This document shows positions 8,301-15,953 of a stretch of DNA of 53,215 nucleotides, piece by piece. This stretch comes from SPGG2 sp964194625 (GTDB lineage: Bacteria; Pseudomonadota; Gammaproteobacteria; Acidiferrobacterales; SPGG2), in contig CAXMNC010000153.1 of NCBI GenBank assembly GCA_964194625.1, positions 1-53,215 on the forward strand, given 5' to 3'. A program made the position numbers and the translations under genes. Position 1 is the stretch's first letter, and each line of letters starts with the position of its first letter. The notes beneath the pieces are model-generated. The model saw nothing but the letters and a program-made list of their open reading frames with translations, did not search any database and was not told where the DNA came from.

Positions 8301-8762
8301 TTAGGATGAGCGTACTTTGCCGGTAGCGGCAGGTGTATTCTGTTCCGACCAACGAGAGTGTTCGCTAAGCTGCTCGCGCTTCCAAAAGGGGGCATGGGAT
8401 TTTAGTTCTTCTATCAGATAGCGACAGGCTTCAAATGCGGCAGCCCGGTGCGCAGACCAGACGGCAACGAGAACGATGGGCTCGTTGGGTTGCAGGTCGC
8501 CAACCCGATGAATGATCAGGCTGTCGGCAATGTCCCATCGTTCGGACGCCTTTTTACTGATTTCATTTAAGCACTTCTCAGTCATCCCCGGGTAATGTTC
8601 AAGCGTCATCTGCTCAACGCGATCTCCTTGGTTGAAGTCGCGCATCGTCCCTACGAAGGTTGCGGTAGCGCCATATTTGCCTGCCTGGCCAGACATTTCG
8701 CTTTGAAAATCGCGCACTGCTTGCCACGGATCGAATGGTGCGTCGCGTACCTCGATGCGCAC
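8301..8762 (-). CDS. moaE: Molybdopterin synthase catalytic subunit MoaE
   Basis: MoaE, as a heterotetramer with thiocarboxylated MoaD, inserts the two dithiolene sulfurs into cyclic pyranopterin monophosphate. Family blocks are clear in this 153-residue protein: ATATFVGTMRDFNQGD, MTLEHYPGMTEK, IIHRVGDLQPNEPIVLVAVW, SAHRAAAFEACRYLIEELK and the conserved HAPFWKREQL with its catalytic lysine. It starts at a GTG (8762). Its ribosome site GGAGG is made by the last two glycine codons of moaD, an economical coupling of the two subunits. Confidence 0.96.
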   Translation of the reverse strand: MRIEVRDAPFDPWQAVRDFQSEMSGQAGKYGATATFVGTMRDFNQGDRVEQMTLEHYPGMTEKCLNEISKKASERWDIADSLIIHRVGDLQPNEPIVLVAVWSAHRAAAFEACRYLIEELKSHAPFWKREQLSEHSRWSEQNTPAATGKVRSS

Positions 8763-8763
8763 A

Positions 8764-8997
8764 TTAACCTCCGGTCACCGGCGGTAGGAAAGCAATTTCA
8801 TCGCCATCCTTAACCTCGTGGTTAGCATCCGTGTATTCCATGTTAACCGCAATAAGGGTGCTGGGCGGTAGTGGTTGGTCTCCAGATACCCGCGCCCACA
8901 CATCGGCCACCGTAGCGGTACTATCGACTTCCACTGTATCGTCGCTACGGCCCATGCGTTCACGCATAGCGGCTAAGAACTTCACTTGTATGGACAT
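8764..8997 (-). CDS. moaD: Molybdopterin synthase sulfur carrier subunit MoaD
   Basis: A 77-residue ubiquitin-like sulfur carrier. The protein begins IQVKFLAAMRERMG and ends with the functional PPVTGG, whose terminal glycine is adenylated and converted to a thiocarboxylate. The ATG at 8997 has AGAGAGG five bases upstream; an in-frame start 51 bases earlier lacks this support and would add non-family sequence. It directly precedes moaE, with the stop only one base from the moaE GTG. The activating enzyme MoeB is not in this window. Confidence 0.95.
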   Translation of the reverse strand: MSIQVKFLAAMRERMGRSDDTVEVDSTATVADVWARVSGDQPLPPSTLIAVNMEYTDANHEVKDGDEIAFLPPVTGG

Positions 8998-9060
8998 CAA
9001 GACCTCTCTATTGACTGATGTTATACGAATATTTCTGCAGATGTTCAAGGTTCACGAATT

Positions 9061-9657
9061 CTACTGCACGGTCTTGGTCCCGGCACCGCCCTGTGGAACA
9101 TGAGAGAAACCGGCGCGTAGCTCATAATGGGCGGCGATTTCAGCCAGGGCGGACTCGGCATCGTACCGACTAGTAGACCGTATTAGCGCGTCGTGCCGTA
9201 CAGCATCGCGCAATAAGTCATCGAAACCGGCGTGTTGATCACGTTCCAAAGTATTCTGTTGGGAATGGAGCACACGAAAATCCTCGTCGGCAAAAAACCA
9301 ACACAGTCTTTGTTGTTCGGATAGCAGCTTCAATGCATCGAAATGAGCTCGCGCACCACCAGGGGTCAGTAGGATTTCCGCCGTCAGGGGATCATCGGGT
9401 AAGGTGAACACCTCAGCGCGTATCGTAACCACGCTGGCATGTTGAAGTTCCAACAGGTCGGTTTCGAGTGTTATGGGTAATGGTTTTGAAGTTTTTGCAA
9501 AAACGTGGCGGTCCTGTTTGCACTCGGGTCCCATGAGGTGGAAGAAGAGAGCGGTCTCCCAGACATCAGATTCGAGTTTAACTGGGAGGCAGGTGACCAC
9601 GCTGCCAGTCGCGCTCATGGCCTCACACACAGCCCTAGGGAACGATTTCATGCCCAT
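9061..9657 (-). CDS. Hypothetical protein between moaD and the formate dehydrogenase terminator
   Basis: A 198-residue soluble protein without signal peptide or membrane segments. It contains a Leu/Glu-rich middle section (ITLETDLLELQHASVVTIRA) and a Gly-containing tail HVPQGGAGTKT. No family is recognised. An ATG six bases further in (9651) is an alternative start. It is the first gene downstream of the fdh terminator on the same strand and sits 63 bases ahead of moaD. It may therefore be the lead gene of a moaD-moaE-ankyrin transcription unit, and the location hints at a link to cofactor metabolism. No function is proposed. Confidence 0.65.
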   Translation of the reverse strand: MGMKSFPRAVCEAMSATGSVVTCLPVKLESDVWETALFFHLMGPECKQDRHVFAKTSKPLPITLETDLLELQHASVVTIRAEVFTLPDDPLTAEILLTPGGARAHFDALKLLSEQQRLCWFFADEDFRVLHSQQNTLERDQHAGFDDLLRDAVRHDALIRSTSRYDAESALAEIAAHYELRAGFSHVPQGGAGTKTVQ

Positions 9658-9706
9658 AGAGGGATTGTAACAAGCTCGGATCGAGTCTAGATAGCGCAGA
9701 AAAGCA

Positions 9707-9740
9707 AGGCCGTCTGCCCGCCATACGCGGGAGACGGCCT
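9707..9740 (-). terminator. Rho-independent terminator of the formate dehydrogenase operon
   Basis: A strong inverted repeat (AGGCCGTCTGCCCG against CGGGAGACGGCCT, one bulge, 5-base loop). On the minus strand it is followed by a T-rich run (GCTTTTCTG). It lies 46 bases past the stop of the cytochrome b subunit gene. Confidence 0.8.
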
Positions 9741-9785
9741 GTTGATATCGATTGTGCGGAAAAACTTATCTAGCGAGGGGGCTGG

Positions 9786-10802
9786 TTAGCCCTTTTTGCC
9801 TTCCTCGTACCACAGGTCGTGGTGTTGCTTGGCCCACTCCTCGTCGACCTCGCCCTTCCACATACCCTGGAGTGTGCCTTCCACCCCCCAAGCACCGAGG
9901 TAGATATGGCCGAGCGTCAGTGCAACCCAAATCGTCGCTGCGATGGAGTGGATGAGATTGGCTGTCTGCATCGTCTCACGGAATTGGCCACCGATCCATC
10001 CTAGAAGCATAAGCCCCGTAATGGAGACCGCAATACCTAACACGACCATGCCCACCCAGAACGTCAATATCTTCTCGCCAGCGTTAATTCGATCGGCATG
10101 CGGGTGTTTTCCTTTGCCGAACATGCCGCCGCCTTGTTTGATCCATGCCCAATCTGTCGCGTTTGGAATGGTGTATTTAATCCAGGCGATAATCGACAAC
10201 ACAACACCGGCGATAAAGAACGGGCCGAGATAGTTATGTAGGTTGATCGATAACTGGGCCCAGGCGCTAAAACCACTGGCACCAAGAACCGGGATCAAAA
10301 CCGCGCGCCCGAACAATAGGCTTAGACCAGTGATTGCCAGTATGATAAATAGAATCGCCGTGTACCAGTGCAAAACACGCTCTGCCGTATTCCAGCGCTG
10401 TATCATCCTGCCGGATGACGCTTTGTCCATTTTGACTTGGCCACGCACCAGAAAAAAGAGAAGGATCGTCGCTGCGACAACGGCAAGGATCCACGGTCCA
10501 ATATTCGCCACCGGTCCGTTTCTCGTCTGGCGCCAGTTCTGGCCACCGTTTTGAATTAGCACGTTGGTTTCTTGACCTACAACGGCGGTGTAACCTGTGT
10601 TGCCTTCACGTACGGCGCGCCAGTAGTTTGCGCGTGGGTTTGTTTGCTCTTCTGCCGCCGCCTGTGCCGTTAAGCCAGTATAGAGATAACCGCCCAGCGG
10701 CAGTACGACAACGCCTACTAGAATCATGGCCGACGCCCAGAACGCGATGCGTTTGCGACGCGCTACCGTCTTTGGTGTTTTGCTTTTAACAAATCCGCAC
10801 AT
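9786..10802 (-). CDS. fdoI: Formate dehydrogenase gamma subunit, cytochrome b556
   Basis: A membrane diheme cytochrome b that anchors the alpha/beta subunits and passes formate electrons to quinone. The 338 residues contain an N-terminal membrane segment and a periplasmic loop with YWRAVREGNTGYTAVVGQE and IQNGGQNWRQTRNG, typical of the long proteobacterial form. Four further membrane spans carry heme histidines in AERVLHWYTAILF, INLHNYLGPFF and LIHSIAATIW with LGHIYLG. The C-terminus WAKQHHDLWYEE is also conserved. GGAGA precedes the ATG. It is the last gene of the fdh cluster before the terminator. Confidence 0.95.
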   Translation of the reverse strand: MCGFVKSKTPKTVARRKRIAFWASAMILVGVVVLPLGGYLYTGLTAQAAAEEQTNPRANYWRAVREGNTGYTAVVGQETNVLIQNGGQNWRQTRNGPVANIGPWILAVVAATILLFFLVRGQVKMDKASSGRMIQRWNTAERVLHWYTAILFIILAITGLSLLFGRAVLIPVLGASGFSAWAQLSINLHNYLGPFFIAGVVLSIIAWIKYTIPNATDWAWIKQGGGMFGKGKHPHADRINAGEKILTFWVGMVVLGIAVSITGLMLLGWIGGQFRETMQTANLIHSIAATIWVALTLGHIYLGAWGVEGTLQGMWKGEVDEEWAKQHHDLWYEEGKKG

Positions 10803-10819
10803 GGTCGGGTCTCCTCTAG

Positions 10820-11017
10820 TTATCGTTCGATTTGACTGGTCATAATTCGGTGTCGCAGCCCGCGTTGTTGCTCTACCGAACGACTACGCTCGTCTGTTAG
10901 CTGTTGATCGCTCGTCACCCACGGCTCCTGTATCTTGGAGCAGCCGAGTATCATTAGCGCCATAACGACGAGCACTAGACTAGTCAGGCCGCCTTTCACC
11001 GCGCTCCCCGATAACAT
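10820..11017 (-). CDS. Tiny lipoprotein in the fdh operon (downstream copy)
   Basis: A 65-residue protein with a hydrophobic signal and lipobox ILGC, so Cys26 would be lipidated and about 40 residues displayed in the periplasm. The mature part ends in an Arg/Gln-rich helix (RSVEQQRGLRHRIMTSQIER). This resembles the end of the neighbouring lipoprotein (EQQQALRERFALVQPDR), so the two look like diverged duplicates. Lying between fdhB and the cytochrome b gene, it may help assemble or anchor the periplasmic enzyme. That is inference, and I know no named family. Confidence 0.75.
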   Translation of the reverse strand: MLSGSAVKGGLTSLVLVVMALMILGCSKIQEPWVTSDQQLTDERSRSVEQQRGLRHRIMTSQIER

Positions 11018-11021
11018 AACT

Positions 11022-11213
11022 TTACCGGTCGGGTTGGACTAAGGCGAACCGCTCACGCAATGCCTGTTGTTGCTCTGGCATGCGCTGTTTTGCTAGAAGC
11101 GGATCCTTCGCCCCTTTGTAAACGCCGGGTTTGTGCACCGTCACGTCTGCCGACTCATAGCAAGCCGTAAGCATGACAGCCGCCGCCAGCGTAATAATTG
11201 CTCTGGCGTACAT
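11022..11213 (-). CDS. Tiny lipoprotein in the fdh operon (upstream copy)
   Basis: A 63-residue protein with signal peptide and lipobox LTAC (Cys18). The short mature domain ends in EQQQALRERFALVQPDR, sharing the spaced Arg/Gln pattern of the next gene. GGAGGGC lies before the ATG. The two lipoprotein genes are four bases apart and sit between fdhB and the gamma subunit gene, so they are co-transcribed with the enzyme. Function unknown. Confidence 0.78.
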   Translation of the reverse strand: MYARAIITLAAAVMLTACYESADVTVHKPGVYKGAKDPLLAKQRMPEQQQALRERFALVQPDR

Positions 11214-11283
11214 ATCGCCCTCCTGTTCTATCGGTTCGGACCAAGGTTGGGGGAAGGCCTACGCGGCCTTCCCCCATTGATGC

Positions 11284-11868
11284 CTACGATTGATAGGCCG
11301 TTTCCCAACCCCAAGTCTTGGGCCGACCGCCGCGGCGAATAACCCGCTGACGATAAATGTCGGCTACCAGATCGCCGTCACCGGCCAGGAGTGCTTTGGT
11401 GGAGCACATCTCTGCGCATAGCGGCAGCTTGCCTTCGGCGATGCGGTTGCGGCCGTATTTCGCATACTCGTCATCCGAGTTGTCGGCCTCCGGTCCGCCG
11501 GCGCAGAAGGTGCATTTGTCCATCTTGCCACGTACCCCAAACGCAGACTGCTGCGGGTATTGCGGGGCGCCAAATGGACACGCATAAAAGCAGTAACCGC
11601 ACCCTATGCACAGATCTTTATCGTGCAACACGATGCCGTCGTCCGTGGTGTAAAAACAATCGACCGGACAAACGGCAGCACACGGCGCATCAGTACAGTG
11701 CATGCAGGCCACTGAGATGGACTTCTCACCGGGCACACCGTCCTCAAGGACAACCACTCGGCGCCGGTTAACACCCCAGGGGACCTCATGCTCGTTCTTG
11801 CAAGCGGTAACGCATGCATTGCATTCGATGCAGCGTTCCGCGTCACAGAGGAATTTCATTCTAGCCAT
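11284..11868 (-). CDS. fdhB: Formate dehydrogenase beta subunit, four-cluster ferredoxin
   Basis: The electron-transfer subunit between the catalytic alpha subunit and the cytochrome b. Its 194 residues hold four cysteine groups for [4Fe-4S] clusters: CIECNACVTACKNEHEVPWG, CMHCTDAPCAAVCPV, CIGCGYCFYACPFGAPQYP and CTFCAGGPEAD with a later CAEMC. It lacks the C-terminal membrane helix of E. coli FdnH. It should therefore ride to the periplasm bound to the Tat signal of FdhA. GAGGAGA precedes the ATG, and the gene follows fdhA by 27 bases. Confidence 0.96.
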   Translation of the reverse strand: MARMKFLCDAERCIECNACVTACKNEHEVPWGVNRRRVVVLEDGVPGEKSISVACMHCTDAPCAAVCPVDCFYTTDDGIVLHDKDLCIGCGYCFYACPFGAPQYPQQSAFGVRGKMDKCTFCAGGPEADNSDDEYAKYGRNRIAEGKLPLCAEMCSTKALLAGDGDLVADIYRQRVIRRGGRPKTWGWETAYQS

Positions 11869-11895
11869 TGCTATGTCTCCTCATTATCGCTTAGG

Positions 11896-14778
11896 TCAGG
11901 CAAGTTCGATCTGACACAGGGAGCACTTCGTTTCCTGCATCTGCGTCACCGAGTCATATCCATAGGTCATTGCGGTGTTGGCGGCTTCGCCCAACACGTA
12001 AGGCACTGTGCCTTCCGGATACTTGTCCCCGAGATCCTTGCCCTGGAGGTGCCCAGCAAAGTGGAAGGGCATCCACACTACGCCTCTGGCCGCACGACGG
12101 GTTACCGTCGCCATGACCTTAAGCCTGGCGCCTTCCGCACCTTCGAGCCACACTTGCTGGCCGTTGAGGATGCCGCGGTCTGTGGCGTCGGCCGGATGGA
12201 TCTCCAGAAACATCTCCTGCTGGAGTTCCGCCAGCCACGGGTTAGCCCGCGTCTCGTCACCACCGCCCTCGTACTCCACTAAGCGCCCGGTGGTCAGGAT
12301 CAGCGGGTATTTCTTGGTGAAGTCCTGCTTCTGAATCGACCAGTAACGCACAGGCAACCGGTAGTGCGATTTACGGTCGTCGTAGGTGCGATACTTCTCG
12401 ACCAGGTCACGACGCGAGGTGTATAGCGGCTCGCGATGGATGGGTACCGGATCCGGGAAGGTCCACACGACCGCGCGGGCCTTCGCGTTTCCAAAGGGGG
12501 CGCAACCATGCTTGATGGCCACCCGTTGGATACCGCCCGATAGGTCGGTCTTCCAGTTTCGGCCTTCGGCCGCCGCCTTCTCGTCGGCGGTCAGGTCATC
12601 CCACCAGCCCAGCTCTTTGAGTAGCTTGTGGTCAAACTGGGGATGGCCGTCACCGATCTCATTGCCGACCGGGGCCGAGCCTTCCGCCAGCAGGTTGACA
12701 CCGTTACGCTCCACACCGAAGCGGGCCCTGAAATTCAGGCCACCCTCGGCCACCGGTTTGCTGGTGTCGTACAGGATTGGCGTTCCGGGATGTTTCATCT
12801 CCGGCGTACCCCAACATGGCCACGGCAGACCGTAGGCCTCACCATCGACCGGACCACCCTCCGCCAGCATGGTATCGGGATTGAAGGTATGCCAGTTCTC
12901 CTGGTGCGCCTTCAGCCGCTCGGGGCTCTGACCGGTGTAACCGATGGTCCACATGCCGCGGTTGAACTCGCGGGTGGCATCCTCGATCAACGGCTCATCA
13001 TTGTTCACCTTGATGTGCTTGGTGAACTGCTCACCAAAACCCAACTTTTTGGCGAACTTATACATGATGGTCTGATCGGGCAGCGACTCAAACAACGGCT
13101 CGATAACCTTCGAGCGCCACTGCAGGTTGCGGTTAGACGCCGTCACCGAGCCGTAGGTCTCGAACTGCGTGGCTGCCGGCAGCACGTACACGCCGTCCGT
13201 GCGGTCGTGCATGACGGCACTGGCGGTCGGCACTAGGTCGATAATCACCAGCAGATCCAGTTTCTCCATGGCCTTTTTCATTTCCAGGCCGCGGGTCTGG
13301 CTGTTGGGGGAATGACCCCAGTACACCATCGCCCGCAGATTGTCCTTCTGCGCAATATTGGCCTTGTCCTCGAGCACGCCGTCTATCCAACGCGACACCG
13401 GGATGCCCTTGGTATTCATCGGCTTGACCGCTTTGCCCTTGCTCTTCTCGTAAGTGCCTTGATCGAAGCGCGATTGCATCCAGTCGTAGTCGACATCCCA
13501 GACACGCGACCAGTGCTTCCAGGCACCGGCTGACAGGCCGTAGTAGCCAGGCAGCGAATGACTGAGCACGCACATATCGGTGGCGCCCTGGACGTTGTCA
13601 TGGCCGCGGAAGATATTGGTACCACCGCCGGACACACCCATGTTGCCTAGCGCGAGCTGGAATACACAGTAAGCCCGCGTATTGTTGTTGCCGATGGTGT
13701 GTTGCGTGCCGCCCATGACCCAGATGTAGGTGCTCGGTCGGTTCTCGGCCATCAATCTAGCGGCCTCTTTGCACGTCGCCTCATCGACGCCGGTCACCTT
13801 CTCGACCTCATCCGGGGTCCAGTTGGCGACCTCTTCGCGGATCTGGTCCATTCCATAGACGCGCTGGCGGATAAATTCCTTGTCTTCCCAGCCGTTCTCG
13901 AATATGTGCCAGAGCATGCCCCAGACGATCGGTACGTCGGTGCCGGGGCGGATGCGCACGTAGTGATCGGCATGGGCCGCCGTGCGCGTGAAGCGTGGAT
14001 CAATCACGATGAGTTTCGCCCCGCGTTCCTTAGCGTAAAAGATATGCTGCAAGGAAACGGGATGCGCCTCGGCCGGGTTACCCCCGCAGATCAGGATCGC
14101 CTTGCTATGGCGGATGTCGTTCATGGAGTTGGTCATCGCACCGTAACCCCATGTGTTGGCTACCCCGGCAACTGTCGTCGAGTGGCAGATGCGCGCTTGG
14201 TGGTCGCCGTTGTTGCTGCCCCACATGGCGTAGAACTTACGGAACAAATAAGCCTGCTCGTTGCTGAACTTCGCCGAGCCTAGCCAGTACACCGAGTCGG
14301 GGCCTGATGTCTTACGGATTTCAAGCATCTTGTCACCGATCTCATTGATGGCCTGATCCCACGAGATCCGTTTCCACTTGCCGCCTTCTAGCTTGGTCGG
14401 ATACTTCACGCGCCGCTCGCCAATACCGAGCTCTCGTACCGACGCGCCCTTGGCGCAGTGAGCGCCCAAACTAATGGGATGATCGAAGGCGGGCTCCTGC
14501 CCGGTCCACACGCCGTTTTGAACTTCGGCGTAGACACCGCAACCCACCGCGCAGTGCGTACAGATGCTTTTTACTACCTTTGTATCGACGCCGGCCTTGG
14601 GGCCGCTCATCGACGCACGCGCCTTTCTCATCATCAGTGGCGGCAACGTGGTCGCCACTGCCGCACCGCCTAAAGCAAGGCCGGAACGGCGTAAGAAGGT
14701 GCGTCGGTCGATGGCCTCACCCGTGAAACGGGACTGGCCGGACGACACTTCTAAAGCCTTTTTCCTAATCAACTTCAT
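11896..14778 (-). CDS. fdhA: Formate dehydrogenase alpha subunit, Tat-exported Mo/W-bisMGD enzyme, Cys type
   Basis: The catalytic subunit, oxidising formate to CO2 in the periplasm. A twin-arginine signal (IDRRTFLRRSGLALGGAA) opens the 960-residue protein. A [4Fe-4S] site follows at C73, C76, C80 and C108. The metal ligand region reads DHQARICHSTTVAG, with Cys198-His199 where E. coli FdnG has selenocysteine-His, so this is a cysteine-type enzyme needing no selenium. Downstream lie GGNPAEAHPV, VIDPRFTRTAAHAD, GGTNIFRGHDNVQGATD and a C-terminal cofactor-binding domain (LILTTGRLVEYEGGGDETRAN). The nearby tungstate transporter suggests tungsten could be the metal, but the sequence does not prove it. 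Helper proteins are encoded upstream. Confidence 0.97.
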   Translation of the reverse strand: MKLIRKKALEVSSGQSRFTGEAIDRRTFLRRSGLALGGAAVATTLPPLMMRKARASMSGPKAGVDTKVVKSICTHCAVGCGVYAEVQNGVWTGQEPAFDHPISLGAHCAKGASVRELGIGERRVKYPTKLEGGKWKRISWDQAINEIGDKMLEIRKTSGPDSVYWLGSAKFSNEQAYLFRKFYAMWGSNNGDHQARICHSTTVAGVANTWGYGAMTNSMNDIRHSKAILICGGNPAEAHPVSLQHIFYAKERGAKLIVIDPRFTRTAAHADHYVRIRPGTDVPIVWGMLWHIFENGWEDKEFIRQRVYGMDQIREEVANWTPDEVEKVTGVDEATCKEAARLMAENRPSTYIWVMGGTQHTIGNNNTRAYCVFQLALGNMGVSGGGTNIFRGHDNVQGATDMCVLSHSLPGYYGLSAGAWKHWSRVWDVDYDWMQSRFDQGTYEKSKGKAVKPMNTKGIPVSRWIDGVLEDKANIAQKDNLRAMVYWGHSPNSQTRGLEMKKAMEKLDLLVIIDLVPTASAVMHDRTDGVYVLPAATQFETYGSVTASNRNLQWRSKVIEPLFESLPDQTIMYKFAKKLGFGEQFTKHIKVNNDEPLIEDATREFNRGMWTIGYTGQSPERLKAHQENWHTFNPDTMLAEGGPVDGEAYGLPWPCWGTPEMKHPGTPILYDTSKPVAEGGLNFRARFGVERNGVNLLAEGSAPVGNEIGDGHPQFDHKLLKELGWWDDLTADEKAAAEGRNWKTDLSGGIQRVAIKHGCAPFGNAKARAVVWTFPDPVPIHREPLYTSRRDLVEKYRTYDDRKSHYRLPVRYWSIQKQDFTKKYPLILTTGRLVEYEGGGDETRANPWLAELQQEMFLEIHPADATDRGILNGQQVWLEGAEGARLKVMATVTRRAARGVVWMPFHFAGHLQGKDLGDKYPEGTVPYVLGEAANTAMTYGYDSVTQMQETKCSLCQIELA

Positions 14779-14831
14779 GGCTTGTCTCCTATAAAGGACC
14801 GATTCTCACCAATAAACGGGTTCGGCGGGAC

Positions 14832-15044
14832 TTAGTCCCGTAATTTCTCGTAGTACGCCCGAATATGCGGTGTCACATGATAGCCCTTCGACTTTTCAGG
14901 GGTTGCGGCCACCTCATTGGTACTCTGCACTTCGGCAGCACCTCCTTTGGCCACGACGGCCAATGTTGCGGCACCGCCTACCACCGCTGCCCCTTTCAGG
15001 AACTGGCGGCGACTGCTTTTCACCGGCTTTGTTTTCTTACTCAT
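14832..15044 (-). CDS. Formate dehydrogenase region Tat-target small protein
   Basis: A 70-residue protein with a twin-arginine signal (KSSRRQFLKGAAVVGGAATL) and a short mature tail ending KGYHVTPHIRAYYEKLRD. That pattern matches the small family found next to fdhA in many proteobacteria, described as formate dehydrogenase region Tat target. GGAGACTG lies before the ATG. It is 53 bases ahead of fdhA, so it is co-transcribed. Its exact role is unknown; a part in export or assembly of the complex is a reasonable guess. Confidence 0.88.
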   Translation of the reverse strand: MSKKTKPVKSSRRQFLKGAAVVGGAATLAVVAKGGAAEVQSTNEVAATPEKSKGYHVTPHIRAYYEKLRD

Positions 15045-15132
15045 AACAGTCTCCTCAACTAACTTGGTACGTACGTTTATCTCGAGAGAACTTCAGTTCT
15101 AATCTAAACGACAAAACCATAAAACCCAGGTT

Positions 15133-15720
15133 TTACACTAGCATCGCTAAATACTGGTTTTCTATTTCAATAAACTGCTGGCCAAACTGCCCAACTGCCC
15201 GGTAGAAGCGAGCTGCTTTGGCCTCTTGCAAATCAATAAAAAATCTTCCTATCCAGGTTCCCATGTGGTCATCGAAGAACTTGCGTTGTGTCTCAAACGG
15301 AATCTCGTCGCTCCCGATGATCAGGCTCATGGTCTCACACAGCGCGGCCGCGTGGTCCTCGGGTTCGCGCACGTCTTCTTGGCGTTCGAATCCCAGTGCA
15401 GCTAGATCTTGACGTAACACAGTGAGAGGTCGGTCCATCAGAAATCCGCTCATATACCAAGAACCGTAGGGAACCAGTTCGCCGCGACCAAGGCCGACAA
15501 AGAGATCGAAATACTCATCGGATACGTCTTCGACCGTGGCGCGTTCACCCGCGAGCCGTAGCGACTGCCAACTTGCCGCCATGCCGCTATCACCATTGCT
15601 GGTGGGCGCATCGATCTGCTGTAACAGATTGAGTACATCCTGGGAGGGTGTTGCCGCGAGTAACGTCGCCAACAGACGATAGGTATTAATGCGAACGGCC
15701 TGATCGGCGTTCACCTCCAT
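15133..15720 (-). CDS. TorD/DmsD-family maturation chaperone for formate dehydrogenase
   Basis: A cytoplasmic, all-helical chaperone that would hold apo-FdhA for cofactor insertion and proofread Tat export. Family traits are INTYRLLATLLAATPS at the start, the DEYFDLFVGLGRGELVPYGS motif (the TorD E-P-P/Y-x-S region) and PFETQRKFFDDHMGTWIGRFF. The ATG at 15720 gives 195 residues, the usual size. An ATG at 15786 would add 22 residues without family character and would leave almost no leader after the predicted sigma-54 promoter. It is the first gene after that promoter and is followed by the Tat peptide and fdhA. Confidence 0.88.
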   Translation of the reverse strand: MEVNADQAVRINTYRLLATLLAATPSQDVLNLLQQIDAPTSNGDSGMAASWQSLRLAGERATVEDVSDEYFDLFVGLGRGELVPYGSWYMSGFLMDRPLTVLRQDLAALGFERQEDVREPEDHAAALCETMSLIIGSDEIPFETQRKFFDDHMGTWIGRFFIDLQEAKAARFYRAVGQFGQQFIEIENQYLAMLV

Positions 15721-15812
15721 CCGGGTACCACCTTTCGTTGTTTTTGTTGCCGCAGTGATCTGGGCATCCATCTGAACGACCATCACCTGAATGTTATTTC
15801 CTTAGATTTAGT

Positions 15813-15828
15813 AGCAAGAAACAGACCA
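15813..15828 (-). promoter_or_regulatory. Predicted sigma-54 promoter of torD-fdhABC
   Basis: On the minus strand TGGTCT-N5-TTGCT places GG and GC exactly ten bases apart, as sigma-54 requires. The -12 half is canonical and the -24 half weaker. A 17-bp palindrome is centred 102 bp upstream, at a normal enhancer distance. Confidence 0.6.
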
Positions 15829-15908
15829 GGGATTTCGGGAAAAAAGCGGCAAGAAAGGGGTAATTCGGATAATGATTGGTGGCTACGGGGTGAGGCTGAA
15901 ACCGGTCC

Positions 15909-15925
15909 TGCGTCAAAATGACCCA
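15909..15925. promoter_or_regulatory. Enhancer-like palindrome, copy upstream of torD-fdhA
   Basis: TGCGTCAAAATGACCCA is an imperfect dyad and one of four related sites in the window (others at 18967, 27074 and 27105). It lies in the gap between the ferredoxin gene and torD, upstream of a sigma-54-like promoter. It is a candidate binding site for the NtrC-type regulator encoded at 25593-27005. Confidence 0.65.
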
Positions 15926-15953
15926 ATTGCGTAGATCTGGCCCATTTCACCAC

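Noticed and set aside
11896..14778. Possible selenocysteine codon in fdhA
   Set aside because: The ligand codon is for cysteine, and the frame is open throughout.
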